Source of the DNA: Pseudomonas sp. p1(2021b)
GTDB taxonomy: Bacteria; Pseudomonadota; Gammaproteobacteria; Pseudomonadales; Pseudomonadaceae
DNA: 64,000 bases
Assembly: GCF_020151015.1 (NCBI RefSeq)
Contig: NZ_CP083746.1
Coordinates: forward strand, 4,866,501 to 4,930,500
Direction: 5' to 3'
A program made the position numbers and the translations under genes. The notes beneath the pieces were generated by a model. It made no database searches and was not told the DNA's origin. It worked only from the letters and a program-made list of their open reading frames with translations. Of this stretch, positions 53,946 to 63,741 are shown piece by piece. Position 1 is the first letter of the stretch. Each line of letters starts with the position of its first letter.

Positions 53946-54508
53946 GCGCTCAACTGCCCCCGCTGGATCAACAGGTCACGGGCCAGATACAGCGCCGCCA
54001 GGGCCCGGCCCTCGGAAAACTGCGGGTGCATGGCCAGGGCCGACAGCTCGCGCAGGTTGACCTTGTCCACGCGCATCGGCTCCGGCTCGTCACCCTCGAG
54101 ACGTTCTTCATACAGGTCGGTGGCCAGCACCACCTGGATCTTCTGGCTCATGTAGCCAGGCGAGAGCGACAGCTCGGTCAGGTGCTCCAGCTGGTGCGCG
54201 CCGAAACCCGCTTCCTCCTTGAGCTCACGGTTGGCGGCCGCCAGCACGTCCTCCCCCGGCTCGATCAGGCCCTTGGGTAACGACAATTCATATTCGTCGG
54301 TGCCGCCGCAGTACTCCTCCACCAATACCGCATGCTCGGCGTCGAGCATCGCCACCACCATCACCGCACCATAGCCGTTGCCGCGGCCGACCAGGCGCTC
54401 GTAGGTCCGCTCGGTGCCGTTGGAAAAGCGCAACTGCACGGCTTCGACGCGGAACAGGCGGCTGCTGGCGACGATTTCGCGAGCGAGTACGGTGGGTTTC
54501 TGGCGCAT
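53942..54508 (-). CDS. nudE: ADP-compounds hydrolase NudE
   Basis: This 188-residue Nudix hydrolase cleaves ADP-ribose, NADH and Ap3A. The Nudix box is GLIEPGEDVLAAANRELKEEAGF, and the N terminus (RQKPTVLAREIVASSRLF) is typical of NudE. ATG 54508 matches homologues; the frame stays open upstream into yrfG's leader without similarity. First gene of a nudE-cysQ operon, divergent from yrfG. Confidence 0.92.
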   Translation of the reverse strand: MRQKPTVLAREIVASSRLFRVEAVQLRFSNGTERTYERLVGRGNGYGAVMVVAMLDAEHAVLVEEYCGGTDEYELSLPKGLIEPGEDVLAAANRELKEEAGFGAHQLEHLTELSLSPGYMSQKIQVVLATDLYEERLEGDEPEPMRVDKVNLRELSALAMHPQFSEGRALAALYLARDLLIQRGQLSA

Positions 54509-54572
54509 GGGGCGGCTCCTTGGCGTGAACGGGTTACTATACCGTGGCTTGCCGACCGATCGAGAGTTTCCC

Positions 54573-55235
54573 ATGCCTGTTCTTCCCTGGTCCGCCATCG
54601 ATACCGTCCTACTGGACATGGATGGCACCCTGCTCGACCTGCACTACGATAACCAGTTCTGGCTGGAACACCTGCCCCAGCGCTATGCCGAGCTGCACGG
54701 CGTCAGCCGGGCCATGGCGGAGCTGGAGCTACAGCCGCTGTTCGAGCGCAACGCCGGTACCCTGAACTGGTACTGCCTGGACTTCTGGAGCCGCGAGCTG
54801 AAGCTGCCGATCCGCGAACTCAAGCAGGAAATCGCCGACCTGATCGCCCTGCGCCCGGATGCCGACACCTTCCTCGAGGCGCTACGCAAGGCCAACAAAC
54901 GGGTGGTATTGATCACCAACGCCCATCGCGACTCGCTGTCGCTGAAGCTGGAGCGGGTGGAGCTGGCGCCGTATTTCGAGCGGCTGATCAGCTCCCATGA
55001 CTATGGTTACCCGAAGGAAAGCGCGCAGTTCTGGGATGCGCTGCAAGCGGATATCGGCTTCGAGCCCGCGCGCAGCCTGTTCATCGACGACACCCTGGCG
55101 ATTCTGCGCAGTGCACGGCGCTTTGGTGTGCAGCACCTGCTGGCGGTGCGCGAACCCGACAGCCAGGCAGGACCGCGCGATACCCAGGAGTTCGCGGCGG
55201 TGGAGGACTACCGGGAATTACTGGCGGGGCTGTGA
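54573..55235 (+). CDS. yrfG: GMP/IMP nucleotidase, HAD superfamily
   Basis: This 220-residue cytosolic HAD phosphatase has motif I LLDMDGTLLDL, motif II VLITNAHRDS, the lysine in YPKESAQFW and motif IV FIDDTLAIL. It matches YrfG, which acts on purine 5'-nucleotides. ATG 54573 gives the family N terminus (WSAIDTVLLDMD). Confidence 0.9.
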   Translation: MPVLPWSAIDTVLLDMDGTLLDLHYDNQFWLEHLPQRYAELHGVSRAMAELELQPLFERNAGTLNWYCLDFWSRELKLPIRELKQEIADLIALRPDADTFLEALRKANKRVVLITNAHRDSLSLKLERVELAPYFERLISSHDYGYPKESAQFWDALQADIGFEPARSLFIDDTLAILRSARRFGVQHLLAVREPDSQAGPRDTQEFAAVEDYRELLAGL

Positions 55236-55325
55236 GGCCATAAATCGCGGGGCAAGCCCGCTCCCACAAAGGTCATCGCCGCACCAACGATCCCCGTGGG
55301 AGCGGGCTTGTCCCGCGATAGGGCC
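55236..55325. repeat. REP inverted pair (GCCC-core type)
   Basis: Opposed units at about 55243-55268 and 55295-55325 between the convergent yrfG and LysM genes. Confidence 0.9.
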
Positions 55326-55346
55326 GGTACAGGTTACGGCATAGGG

Positions 55347-55787
55347 TCAGTCAGGAATACGCAGCACCTGCCCCGGGTAGATCTTGTCCGGGTGCTTGAG
55401 CATCGGCTTGTTGGCCTCGAAGATCTTGTTGTACTGGTTGGCATCGCCGTACTCGGCCTTGGCGATGGCACTGAGGGTGTCGCCCTTTTTCACCGTGACG
55501 AAGCGCGCTGCCTGGGCCACCGGCCCGGTGACAGTGATCTGGTCATCCACCGTGGCAACGCCATCGATGTTGCCCGCAGCCAGGATGATCTTCTCCTTCT
55601 CCTCCTGGCTGGCAACCTCGCCCTTGAGGATGATCTTGTCACCCTCGACCGTGGCGGAAATGTTCGGGTTGCCCAGGCCAACGCTTTCCACATGCTTCTT
55701 GAGTTGCTCTTCGGCATTGGCATTACCGGGCGTCAGCAGGTCGATCAGCTTTTCGCCGGCTTCCTTCACGAAACTGAACAGGCTCAT
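55347..55787 (-). CDS. lysM: BON-LysM protein (Kbp/YgaU type)
   Basis: This 146-residue protein has a BON domain (about 25-85, EEQLKKHVESVGLGNPNISATVEGDKIILKGEV) and a C-terminal LysM domain (about 97-145, VTVKKGDTLSAIAKAEYG...). The E. coli counterpart Kbp binds K+; LysM normally binds peptidoglycan, but no signal peptide is visible. ATG 55787 follows AGGAG. Monocistronic. Confidence 0.92.
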   Translation of the reverse strand: MSLFSFVKEAGEKLIDLLTPGNANAEEQLKKHVESVGLGNPNISATVEGDKIILKGEVASQEEKEKIILAAGNIDGVATVDDQITVTGPVAQAARFVTVKKGDTLSAIAKAEYGDANQYNKIFEANKPMLKHPDKIYPGQVLRIPD

Positions 55788-55961
55788 GTCACACTCCTTG
55801 ATGGTGAATTCCAGGAAGCAGGAGTCTAGGACAGCTTTGCCCACTCTGCCGCCCGGAAGCCGATCAACCCGCTCTATCACGGCATAGAACCTGGCAACTG
55901 GACGCCACTGCCCCAGGGGCATAGGCTTGTGCCGTAACAAAGCCGCCGGTGATCCACCCTG

Positions 55962-56804
55962 ATGAACAGCAAACCCCCGGTCTGCGCGGCATCCCTGCCT
56001 GCTGCCCTGCCGGCCGCCAGCAATACCTATGACTACGTACAGCTCACCGATGCTGCAGCAGACTCGACCCCGCTTGCCGAGGAAGTCGCCCTGGCCATCG
56101 CCTACAACGGCCTGAACCAAGCGGTGATGCTGGTCAGCCCCACCGACCTGGAAGACTTCGCGGTCGGCTTCAGTGTCGGCAGCGGGATCGTCGACAGCAC
56201 CGATGAAATCTATGACGTGAAGCTGTCCGGCAGCGGCTCGGCCTTGTACGCGGACCTGGAGATCTCCAGCCGCGCGTTCTGGAACCTGAAGAACCAGCGC
56301 CGCCAGTTGGCCGGCACCAGCGGTTGCGGCCTGTGCGGCGTCGAAGCCCTGGAGCAGGCGCTGCCGGAACTGGCCGAATTGCCCGGTGCGCCGCTACCAC
56401 CAGCCCAATGGCTGGCCGGCCTGCGCCAACGCATCGATGCCTACCAACCTTTGGGACAGCATTGCGGCGCGGTGCATGCCGCCCTGTTCATGGACCGACA
56501 AGGCCAACTGCTCATGGGCCGCGAAGACATCGGCCGGCACAATGCCCTGGACAAGCTGATCGGCGCCCTGCTGCGCCAGCGCATCGACACCGACGGCGGC
56601 CTGGCCATCGTCACCAGCCGCTGCAGCCTGGAACTGATCCAGAAAGTGTTGCGTGCCGGCATCCAGACCCTGGTCAGCCTCTCGGCCCCTACCGGCTTGG
56701 CGCTGCAATGGGCGCGCAAACACAACCTCAACCTGATCCACCTGCCCAAGCACAGCCCGCCGCGCGTGTTCAGCCCGGCCATGGAGGCTGGCAAACAGCC
56801 ATGA
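55962..56804 (+). CDS. fdhD: Formate dehydrogenase accessory sulfurtransferase
   Basis: This 280-residue protein delivers sulfur from IscS to the molybdenum (bis-MGD) cofactor of formate dehydrogenase. The CGLCG sulfur-transfer motif is at about residue 122, and MGREDIGRHNALDKLIG and TSRCSLELIQKVLRAGI are typical. The start ATG 55962 lies a few bases after a GGTGATCC region. No fdh structural genes are in the window. Confidence 0.95.
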   Translation: MNSKPPVCAASLPAALPAASNTYDYVQLTDAAADSTPLAEEVALAIAYNGLNQAVMLVSPTDLEDFAVGFSVGSGIVDSTDEIYDVKLSGSGSALYADLEISSRAFWNLKNQRRQLAGTSGCGLCGVEALEQALPELAELPGAPLPPAQWLAGLRQRIDAYQPLGQHCGAVHAALFMDRQGQLLMGREDIGRHNALDKLIGALLRQRIDTDGGLAIVTSRCSLELIQKVLRAGIQTLVSLSAPTGLALQWARKHNLNLIHLPKHSPPRVFSPAMEAGKQP

Positions 56805-56807
56805 AAA

Positions 56808-56834
56808 AAGCCCTGTCCGAGGGTGACAGGGCTT
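56808..56834 (-). terminator. Stem-loop after fdhD, T-run on the minus strand
   Basis: A perfect ten-base stem (AAGCCCTGTC / GACAGGGCTT, seven-base loop). Six T residues follow only on the minus strand, so it would best stop leftward transcription; on the plus strand it is a stem four bases after the fdhD stop with GGTTTC behind it. Confidence 0.6.
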
Positions 56835-56993
56835 GGTTTCAAATAGCTCAGACAAGCGAAAATCCAGAAAGTTCCCCATAAAAAACAACAAGTTAGAGAA
56901 TTGTGTACAACTCGTGCTACTCGTCGGATTTCAATTGCCAGACGCCTCGCCGAGCCTCACATTCGCCTCGTCATCCCTATGAGGCTCTCTTGA

Positions 56994-57479
56994 ATGAAGA
57001 AGTACTCCTCGATTCTGTTGTTGTCCTTCAGCCTGCTCAGCGGCGTTGCCATGGCAGGCAGCAATACCGAGGCCGGCATTGGCGGCGCATTGGGTGGGGT
57101 ACTCGGCTCCGTGGTGGGTAACTCCATCGGTGGTAGCACCGGTGGCGCCATCGGTGCCGGTCTGGGCGGTGCGGCCGGCGGCGCCCTGGGTGCCGACAAG
57201 CGCCAGCGCGGTGAAGCCGCCATCGGTGGCGCACTGGGCGCTGCCGGCGGTAACGTGGTCGGTCGCTCGATGGGCGGCACCACCGGTAGCCACATTGGTG
57301 CAGCCGCAGGCGGCGGCGTCGGTGGTGCGCTGGGTAACTACCTGGGTAACAAGGCCGACGAAGACGATTGGGACGATCGTCGCCGTTATCGTCGCGACTA
57401 TGATGGCCGCCGCCACTGGGACCGTGGCCACCACTACGGCCATCGCAAGCACAAGCGCCACTGGCGTTATGATGACTGA
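56994..57479 (+). CDS. Glycine-zipper secreted protein
   Basis: This 161-residue protein has a signal peptide (cut after AMA, residue 21), glycine-zipper repeats (about 25-120; GGALGGVLGSVVGNSIGGST, GGAIGAGLGGAAGG) and a basic, aromatic and His-rich tail (DDRRRYRRDYDGRRHWDRGHH). Such proteins insert in or associate with the outer membrane or form oligomers. Function unknown. It has its own terminator. Confidence 0.85.
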   Translation: MKKYSSILLLSFSLLSGVAMAGSNTEAGIGGALGGVLGSVVGNSIGGSTGGAIGAGLGGAAGGALGADKRQRGEAAIGGALGAAGGNVVGRSMGGTTGSHIGAAAGGGVGGALGNYLGNKADEDDWDDRRRYRRDYDGRRHWDRGHHYGHRKHKRHWRYDD

Positions 57480-57503
57480 TCGCTGAACAGCTCAGTCCAC
57501 AAG

Positions 57504-57535
57504 AAGGCCCTGCCCTGACCGGCAGGGCCTTTTCG
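57504..57535 (+). terminator. Terminator after the glycine-zipper gene
   Basis: An 11-base stem (AAGGCCCTGCC / GGCAGGGCCTT, 57504-57531, six-base loop) followed by a short T-rich run (TTTCGTTT), between convergent genes. Confidence 0.85.
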
Positions 57536-57553
57536 TTTGCGGTGGATCGATGA

Positions 57554-57988
57554 TCAGCCGTTGAGCTGCAGGCCCGCCAGGGTCATGCGCAATGTATCGG
57601 CCAAGGCCACCGGCTGGCCCGACCCACGCTCCACGAACACCTGCACCAAAGTACCTGCCGCCAGGGCCTGCGCCTCGCCGGGGCGGAACAGCGCCAGGCG
57701 GTATTCCACGGTGCTGCCCGCCAGGCGCGCCACGCCCAGGCCCACTTCCAGCACATCAGGAAACCCTGGCAGGGCATAGAACTGCGCCGCCGAACTGATC
57801 ACCACTCCAGCCAGCGCGCCGTCACGTAGGTCCAGCTCGGCCTGCTCCACGAGGAACGCCTGCAGCGCCGTCTCGAAGTAGCCATGCACCGTGGAGCCGG
57901 CGATGTGGCCGTTGAGGTCGTTATCCTGCGGGCGGGTGAGGATGGGATGGAAATGGTTGAAATGGCTGCGCTGAGGGGATTCGGTCAT
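57554..57988 (-). CDS. Hot-dog acyl-CoA thioesterase (4HBT type)
   Basis: This 144-residue protein has the 4-hydroxybenzoyl-CoA thioesterase pattern (HPILTRPQDNDLNGHIAGSTVHGYFE), with the usual YGHVNN motif changed to LNGHIAG; the catalytic aspartate of that motif is in PQDNDLN. It is likely a cytosolic acyl-CoA thioesterase. Monocistronic. Confidence 0.82.
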   Translation of the reverse strand: MTESPQRSHFNHFHPILTRPQDNDLNGHIAGSTVHGYFETALQAFLVEQAELDLRDGALAGVVISSAAQFYALPGFPDVLEVGLGVARLAGSTVEYRLALFRPGEAQALAAGTLVQVFVERGSGQPVALADTLRMTLAGLQLNG

Positions 57989-58096
57989 AGGTTACCCAGG
58001 CTTGGTTACCCAAAGTGAAGATAGCATCGTGCAGGGCCAAGGAGCGACGGCCCGACCTAGCATCAGCGACCTTACCATTGCACCAGTATCGGATAC

Positions 58097-58122
58097 AAAA
58101 AAGCCGCCCCGAAAGGCGGCTT
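58097..58122 (-). terminator. pckA terminator
   Basis: On the minus strand AAGCCGCC / GGCGGCTT forms an eight-base stem (58101-58122) followed by at least six T residues, 23 bases after the pckA stop. Confidence 0.9.
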
Positions 58123-58144
58123 CTTGATCCGTGCCGGCTACAGC

Positions 58145-59686
58145 TTACAGCTGTGGGCCTGCGGCCTTGATGGCCTCGGAAACATCGAACTTCTGGAAGT
58201 TCTCGGTGAACAGCTTGGCCAGGCCCTTGGCGGCTTCGTCGTAGGCAGCCGGGTCAGCCCAGGTGTTGCGTGGGTTGAGCAGGACGGTCTCGACGCCCGG
58301 CACAGCCTTCGGCACGTCCAGGTTGATGATGTCCAGGTGCTCGGTCTCGGCACCGACCAGGGCACCGCTCTGGATCGCGGCGATCACGGCACGGGTGGTC
58401 GGGATGCTGAAGCGCTTGCCCACGCCGTAGCCACCACCGGTCCAGCCGGTGTTGACCAGGTAGACCTTGGAACCGAAGCCCTTGATGCGCTTGATCAGCA
58501 GTTCGGCATATTCGCCGGCCGGGCGCGGGAAGAACGGAGCGCCGAAGCAGGTGGAGAAGGTCGACTTGATGCCGCCGCCCGAGCCCATTTCGGTGGAACC
58601 GACCAGCGCGGTGTAGCCGGACAGGAAGTGGTAGGCCGCCTGCTCGTTGTTCAGGATCGACACAGGAGGCAGTACGCCGGTCAGGTCGCAAGTCAGGAAG
58701 ATGACTGCATTCGGCTCGCCGCCCAGGTTCTTCTCGGAACGCTTCTCGACGTGCTCCAGCGGGTAGGCGGCGCGGCTGTTCTGGGTCAGGCTGCCGTCGG
58801 CGTAGTCGGCGTGCTTGGCGTCGTCGAGCACGACGTTCTCCAGCACCGCGCCATGCTTGATGGCTTTCCAGATGACCGGCTCGTTCTTCTCGGACAGGTC
58901 GATGCACTTGGCGTAGCAGCCGCCTTCGATGTTGAAGACCACGCCCTCGCCCCAACCGTGCTCGTCGTCACCGATCAGGTAGCGGCTTTCGTCGGCCGAC
59001 AGGGTGGTCTTGCCGGTGCCGGACAGGCCGAAGAACAGGGTCACGTCGCCCGCTTCGCCGATGTTGGCAGCGCAGTGCATCGGCAGCACGTCGGCAGCCG
59101 GCAGCAGGAAGTTCTGCACGGAGAACATGGCTTTCTTCATTTCACCGGCATAGCGCATGCCGGCGATCAGCACCTTCTTCTGGGCGAAGTTGATGATGAC
59201 GCAGCCGTCGGAGTTGGTACCGTCGCGCTCGGGAACACATTCGAAGTTGGCGACGTTCAGCACCTGCCACTCTTCACGGCCAGCCGGGTTGTACTGGGCC
59301 GGGTTGATGAACAGGCAACGGCCGAACAGGTTCTGCCAGGCAGTCTGGGTGGTCATCTTGACGGCCAGGTAGTGCTCGGCGGCAGCGCCTACGTGAACGT
59401 GGGAAACGAAGTGCTCCTGGGCGTTGTTGAACGCCTCGACGCGGGCCCACAGGGCATCGAACTTGTCAGCCGGGAACTTGCGGTTGATCGGCCCCCAGGC
59501 GATGGCGGAGGAAGTGCTGGGCTCGTCGACGATGAAACGGTCTGCCGGCGAACGACCGGTACGATGACCGGTTTTCACGACCAGTGCGCCAGTATCGGCC
59601 AGCTCGCCTTCACCGCGGGACAGCGCTTCTTTTACCAGTTCATCGACGGTCAGGTCGGTGTACACGGTGTTGTTGGCTTGCGTCAT
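58145..59686 (-). CDS. pckA: Phosphoenolpyruvate carboxykinase (ATP)
   Basis: This 513-residue cytosolic enzyme converts oxaloacetate and ATP to phosphoenolpyruvate for gluconeogenesis. The kinase-1a P-loop is [16 protein letters not shown] (about 231-246), with metal/substrate motifs [12 protein letters not shown] and [18 protein letters not shown] 59686 follows GGGGTA; in-frame ATG 59698 would add four residues. Monocistronic with a strong terminator; downstream of hslO on the same strand. Confidence 0.97.
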   Translation of the reverse strand: MTQANNTVYTDLTVDELVKEALSRGEGELADTGALVVKTGHRTGRSPADRFIVDEPSTSSAIAWGPINRKFPADKFDALWARVEAFNNAQEHFVSHVHVGAAAEHYLAVKMTTQTAWQNLFGRCLFINPAQYNPAGREEWQVLNVANFECVPERDGTNSDGCVIINFAQKKVLIAGMRYAGEMKKAMFSVQNFLLPAADVLPMHCAANIGEAGDVTLFFGLSGTGKTTLSADESRYLIGDDEHGWGEGVVFNIEGGCYAKCIDLSEKNEPVIWKAIKHGAVLENVVLDDAKHADYADGSLTQNSRAAYPLEHVEKRSEKNLGGEPNAVIFLTCDLTGVLPPVSILNNEQAAYHFLSGYTALVGSTEMGSGGGIKSTFSTCFGAPFFPRPAGEYAELLIKRIKGFGSKVYLVNTGWTGGGYGVGKRFSIPTTRAVIAAIQSGALVGAETEHLDIINLDVPKAVPGVETVLLNPRNTWADPAAYDEAAKGLAKLFTENFQKFDVSEAIKAAGPQL

Positions 59687-59865
59687 GAGATACCCCATCC
59701 GGCCCGAGGCCGAGTGCTCCAAACGTTTTGTAGTCGTCTGTTTTAAACTACTACAGCGAAAAAAGTGGCCGGATTATGCCAGAAAAGCCCAAAAAAAGTA
59801 GGCCCCTCCTGTCAGAACTGCGCTTTCGCGCAATTCGACAGGAGATTCTCCTGTAGTTAAACGTT

Positions 59866-60765
59866 TCAGTGCTGAGTATCTGACGGAAGCTCGGTGCCGC
59901 CACCGGCAAACAATTGCGCCACATCGGTCGTATCGAAGAAATAGCGTTCGTTGCAGAACTGGCAATCGATCTCGACCTTGCCGCCGCACTCCTCGACCAG
60001 CGCCTTGGCATCCTGCTCGCCGAGGCTGACCAGGGCGTTGCCGGAACGCTCGCGCGAGCAGCTGCAGCGGAAGCGCAGCGGCTGGATGTCGAACAGGCGC
60101 ACGGCATCTTCGTGGTAAAGGCGGTGCAGCAGCGTTTCGTTGTCCAGCGGCCATTCTTCGGCCTTCAACGTGCTGGCCAGAGCCACTACATGCTGCCAGC
60201 TTTCTTCACGCTCTTCGTCGTCCGGCTGGCGGTCACGGGGCAGTTGCTGCAGCAGCAGGCCACGAGCCTTGCCGTCTTCGGCGTTGAGCCAGAAGCGGGT
60301 ATTGAGCTGCTGCGACTGCACGAAGTAGTTGGTGAAGCACTCCGACAGGTTGGCGCCATCGAGCTCGACGGTGCCTTGGTAGCGCTGGCCCTTGACCGGG
60401 TCGATGGTCAGGGTCAGGTGACCGCCTGGCATCAACTGGGCCAGGGTCGCATCGGCGGGGATCTGGTCAGCTTCGTAGCGCGCCATGCCGCGGATATCAC
60501 GCTCGCCCGAGCACTCCACCATCAGCAGTGGAATAGGCCCTGCCGAGCGCGCCTGGAGAATCAGCAGGCCGTCGAACTTGAGTGCACCGACCAGCAAGGC
60601 CGTGGCCGCCATCAGTTCGCCAAGCAGTGTGGCCACCGGTTGCGGGTAAGGGTGACGGGCCAGGACGTCGGCATAGCTCTGGTCGAGCGCCACCCACTCG
60701 CCGCGGATATCGCGGTCGTCGAAGATGAAACGCTGGGTGAAATCGGTATCTGGCAAGTCGCTCAT
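59866..60765 (-). CDS. hslO: Hsp33 redox-regulated chaperone
   Basis: This 299-residue chaperone is activated when its zinc cysteines are oxidised. The C-terminal zinc site is [10 protein letters not shown] (CxC) and CQFCNERYF (CxxC). The N-terminal holdase domain starts [15 protein letters not shown] hairpin after its stop (about 59808-59850, CTCCTGTC / GACAGGAG, with a T-run nine bases on) may end its transcript before pckA. Divergent from the PAP2 gene. Confidence 0.95.
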   Translation of the reverse strand: MSDLPDTDFTQRFIFDDRDIRGEWVALDQSYADVLARHPYPQPVATLLGELMAATALLVGALKFDGLLILQARSAGPIPLLMVECSGERDIRGMARYEADQIPADATLAQLMPGGHLTLTIDPVKGQRYQGTVELDGANLSECFTNYFVQSQQLNTRFWLNAEDGKARGLLLQQLPRDRQPDDEEREESWQHVVALASTLKAEEWPLDNETLLHRLYHEDAVRLFDIQPLRFRCSCSRERSGNALVSLGEQDAKALVEECGGKVEIDCQFCNERYFFDTTDVAQLFAGGGTELPSDTQH

Positions 60766-60873
60766 AGGTTCTGGCTATCTGAAAATGATGACAAAATGAT
60801 TACAAGGGTTTACGAAGCCCTGTTTGGAGAGCATTCACGAGATGCTCGAACCCGCTGGTAATAGAGGTATTTT

Positions 60874-61674
60874 ATGGACAATCGACCACTGTTCCAAGCA
60901 AGGTGGTCCTGGGGACCTTTGCTGGCCTGCACCTTGGTGCCTGTAGCGTTACTGTGTTTCTGGTTATGGCCCATTGGCCAGATCTTGTGCCTGACTTTCG
61001 ACGAATGGCTGTTCCATAGCCTCAATGCGCCCCTGGCCGACAACACGGCCTGGCGCTACATCTGGACCGTCGGCAGCCTGCGCCCCTTCGATATCGTCGT
61101 TGGCCTCATCCTGCTGGCCCTGTTGATCCGCGGCAATTGGGTGTTCAAAGCGGGTCAGGTACGCGAAGCCTTCCTGGGCTTTCTCGTCACGCTGATTCTC
61201 TTAGTGGTGATTCGCGCGCTGTTTTCCAAGTGGGTGGCGATCATGGGCTGGCAACATAACAGCCCGTCGATGGTCTTCGACAACGTCGTGCACCTGAGCG
61301 ACTACTACCCGAACCTGGAAGCGAAATGGGAACTCAAGGACCGCTCCAGCCAGAGTTTTCCAGGTGACCACGCCTCGGTGCTGCTGATCTGGGCGCTGTT
61401 CATGAACCTGTTCAGCCGCGGGGTGGTGCAGCGCCTGGTGATCTGGGGCCTGGCGCTGCTGTTCATGCTGCCGCGTCTGGTGGCGGGCGCCCATTGGGGG
61501 CAGGACGACTACATCGGCGGGCTGCTGATGGCGTTGCTGGCCCTGGGCTGGAGCTGCCATACCCCGCTGGCGGCCAAGGCCAGCGCGGCGTTGCTGCGCT
61601 GGACGGCGCCGTTGTTCCGGGTGTTGGCGCGCTTGCCGCTGGTTGGGCGGATGAGCGTCATACGCAGTGCCTGA
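60874..61674 (+). CDS. PAP2-family membrane phosphatase
   Basis: This 266-residue inner-membrane protein has about six helices and the PAP2 phosphatase motifs: KDRSSQSFPGDHAS (with the catalytic His in PGDH) and LVAGAHWGQDDYIGG (second catalytic His). Phosphatases of this type act on undecaprenyl pyrophosphate, lipid A or phosphatidates; substrate unknown. Its position between hslO and hslR is conserved in Pseudomonas as I recall. Confidence 0.87.
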   Translation: MDNRPLFQARWSWGPLLACTLVPVALLCFWLWPIGQILCLTFDEWLFHSLNAPLADNTAWRYIWTVGSLRPFDIVVGLILLALLIRGNWVFKAGQVREAFLGFLVTLILLVVIRALFSKWVAIMGWQHNSPSMVFDNVVHLSDYYPNLEAKWELKDRSSQSFPGDHASVLLIWALFMNLFSRGVVQRLVIWGLALLFMLPRLVAGAHWGQDDYIGGLLMALLALGWSCHTPLAAKASAALLRWTAPLFRVLARLPLVGRMSVIRSA

Positions 61675-61681
61675 TCGACCC

Positions 61682-61767
61682 GGGGCTGCTTTGCAGCCCA
61701 ATCGCGGGACAAGCCCGCTCCTACAGGGGCACTGTTGCCCTCAGCGGGCTTGCGCCGCGATTGGGCC
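61682..61767. repeat. REP pair, second arm degenerate
   Basis: A full unit (61682-61726, GCCC-core) and a degenerate opposed unit (61743-61767) between the convergent PAP2 and hslR genes. Confidence 0.8.
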
Positions 61768-61770
61768 CTT

Positions 61771-62172
61771 TCAGTCGTAATTGCCCTGCAACTGGTGAAT
61801 CTGCCGCCGCTGTTTCTTGGTCGGGCGCCCGTCGGTGGTGACGCCCATGGCCCCGGCCTTGCGCATCTCGGCGGCCTGCTCGCGCTTGCGCACGCTCTCC
61901 TGGGTTTCCTCGTACAGTGCCTGCGCCTGCGGCGCGCCACGGCGCACATCGGAAAGCGCCTTGACCACCACGGTGCGCTCGTCGAAACCTGTACGCAGCA
62001 CGAATTCATCGCCCACCCGCGGCTCCTTGCCCGGCTTGCAGCGCTCGCCCCGGCAATGCACCTTGCCGCTTTCGATCGCTGCCTTGGCCAAGGCACGGGT
62101 CTTGTAGAACCGCGCCGCCCACAGCCATTTGTCCAGGCGCACCTTGTCGTCTTCTTCTGGCTTGTGTGCCAT
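61771..62172 (-). CDS. hslR: S4-domain ribosome-associated heat shock protein (Hsp15)
   Basis: This 133-residue S4 RNA-binding protein has the motif VRLDKWLWAARFYKTRALAKAAIESGKVHCRG followed by a basic tail (RKREQAAEMRKAG...KKQRRQ). Hsp15 binds free 50S subunits carrying blocked nascent chains. ATG 62172 is chosen by homology to HslR. Confidence 0.93.
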   Translation of the reverse strand: MAHKPEEDDKVRLDKWLWAARFYKTRALAKAAIESGKVHCRGERCKPGKEPRVGDEFVLRTGFDERTVVVKALSDVRRGAPQAQALYEETQESVRKREQAAEMRKAGAMGVTTDGRPTKKQRRQIHQLQGNYD

Positions 62173-62281
62173 CCCGTTACCTCGAATTCTGTCTTTCACG
62201 GAACTGTACTACCGTAACTTGCGGATGCAAAAAGTCCGCGCCGTGCTTACAGTTCACCACCTCATCCGCAGGGTGTGTTTC

Positions 62282-62764
62282 GTGAAGACATTCGACCATC
62301 TGACTGTGATCGGCCTGCGCGAGTGGGTCGCCCTACCCGACCTGGGCTTGGCCGGCCTGCGCGCCAAGATCGATACCGGCGCCAGCACCTCCAGCCTTCA
62401 CGCCACCGACGTGGAGCCGTTCGAGCGCGACGGCCAGCCCTGGGTGCGCTTCACCGCCCACCTGGGGTCGGTGGTGCAGTTGCGTCACCGCCGTTGCGAG
62501 GCGCCGCTGGTCACGATGAAAACCATCAAGAGCTCCAACGGCCAGGCCCAGGTCCGCTATGTGATCCGTACACCGCTGGCGTTGGGCGACCGGGTCTGGG
62601 AGGTGGAGTTCACCCTGGCCTGTCGCAAGAACATGCGCTACCGGTTGCTGCTGGGTTCCAAGGCGCTGATCCATGGCCAGCTGGTGGTCAACCCGGGCGT
62701 GAAATACGTCCAGGACAAACCGGCCTTCCCGGCCACTCTTTCCCCTGTTACAGGTGCTGCATGA
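62282..62764 (+). CDS. rimB: RimB retropepsin-like protease
   Basis: This 160-residue protein belongs to the RimK-associated aspartyl/zinc protease group (formerly DUF785). The catalytic-type motif is [14 protein letters not shown] (aspartate of DTGAS), with [10 protein letters not shown] near the C terminus. In P. fluorescens RimB assists RimK in modifying ribosomal protein S6. GTG 62282 is the likely start (AGGGTG upstream). It overlaps rimK by four bases (ATGA). Confidence 0.9.
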   Translation: MKTFDHLTVIGLREWVALPDLGLAGLRAKIDTGASTSSLHATDVEPFERDGQPWVRFTAHLGSVVQLRHRRCEAPLVTMKTIKSSNGQAQVRYVIRTPLALGDRVWEVEFTLACRKNMRYRLLLGSKALIHGQLVVNPGVKYVQDKPAFPATLSPVTGAA

Positions 62765-63666
62765 AGATCGCTGTGCTATCGCGCAACCCGCGTCTGTATT
62801 CCACCCGCCGCCTAGTCGAAGCTGGTACCCAGCGCGGTCATGAAATGGTGGTGATCGATACCCTGCGTGCGTACATGAACATCGCCAGCCACAAGCCACA
62901 GATCCACTACCGTGGCAAACCGCTGGAAGGCTTCGATGCGGTGATCCCGCGCATCGGCGCATCGGTCACCTTCTATGGCTGCGCGGTGCTGCGCCAGTTC
63001 GAGATGATGGGGGTCTACCCGCTCAACGAGTCGGTGGCCATCGCCCGCTCGCGGGACAAGCTGCGCTCGCTGCAGTTGCTGTCGCGACGTGGCGTCGGCC
63101 TGCCGATCACAGGCTTCGCCCATTCGCCGGACGACATTCCCGACCTGATCCAGATGGTCAACGGCGCACCGCTGGTGATCAAGGTGCTCGAAGGCACCCA
63201 AGGCATCGGCGTGGTGCTGTGCGAAACCACCAAGGCCGCCGAGTCGGTGATCGAGGCCTTCATGGGCCTGAAGCAGAACATCATGGTCCAGGAATACATC
63301 AAGGAAGCGGGCGGTGCCGATATCCGCTGCTTCGTCGTCGGCGACAAGGTCATCGCCTCGATGAAGCGCCAGGCCAAGCCTGGCGAGTTCCGCTCCAACC
63401 TGCACCGTGGCGGTGTCGCCAGCCTGATCAAGATCACGCCGGAGGAGCGCATGACCGCCATTCGCGCAGCCAAGGTCATGGGCCTGAGCGTGGCCGGCGT
63501 GGATATCCTGCGCTCCAATCATGGGCCGCTGGTGATGGAGGTGAACTCATCGCCTGGGCTGGAAGGCATCGAAGTCACCACCGGCAAGGACGTGGCCGGG
63601 ATGATCATCGGGCACCTGGAGAAGAACGGCGGGCCGAACCAGACCCGGACCAAGGGTAAAGGCTGA
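62761..63666 (+). CDS. rimK: Ribosomal protein S6 glutamate ligase
   Basis: This 301-residue ATP-grasp ligase adds glutamates to the C terminus of ribosomal protein S6. Motifs: N-terminal [20 protein letters not shown]-grasp [36 protein letters not shown], and the Mg2+ site [13 protein letters not shown] 62761 overlaps the rimB stop, so the pair is translationally coupled. It is followed by a REP unit. Confidence 0.97.
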   Translation: MKIAVLSRNPRLYSTRRLVEAGTQRGHEMVVIDTLRAYMNIASHKPQIHYRGKPLEGFDAVIPRIGASVTFYGCAVLRQFEMMGVYPLNESVAIARSRDKLRSLQLLSRRGVGLPITGFAHSPDDIPDLIQMVNGAPLVIKVLEGTQGIGVVLCETTKAAESVIEAFMGLKQNIMVQEYIKEAGGADIRCFVVGDKVIASMKRQAKPGEFRSNLHRGGVASLIKITPEERMTAIRAAKVMGLSVAGVDILRSNHGPLVMEVNSSPGLEGIEVTTGKDVAGMIIGHLEKNGGPNQTRTKGKG

Positions 63667-63672
63667 GGACCT

Positions 63673-63710
63673 GGGGCTGCTTTGCAGCCCTTTCGCGGCA
63701 CAAGGCCGCT
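63673..63710. repeat. Single REP unit (GGCC-core type)
   Basis: One full unit after the rimK stop, cut off just before the usual TCCTACA end, in the convergent gap to the kinase gene. Confidence 0.75.
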
Positions 63711-63741
63711 CAGGTTCGGCTCAATGCCTCGGGGCCTGGCA

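Noticed and set aside
58145..59746. A 540-codon plus-strand frame opposite pckA
   Set aside because: It mirrors the codon bias of pckA; pckA itself has the kinase P-loop and full family length, and no plus-strand promoter or ribosome site is seen.
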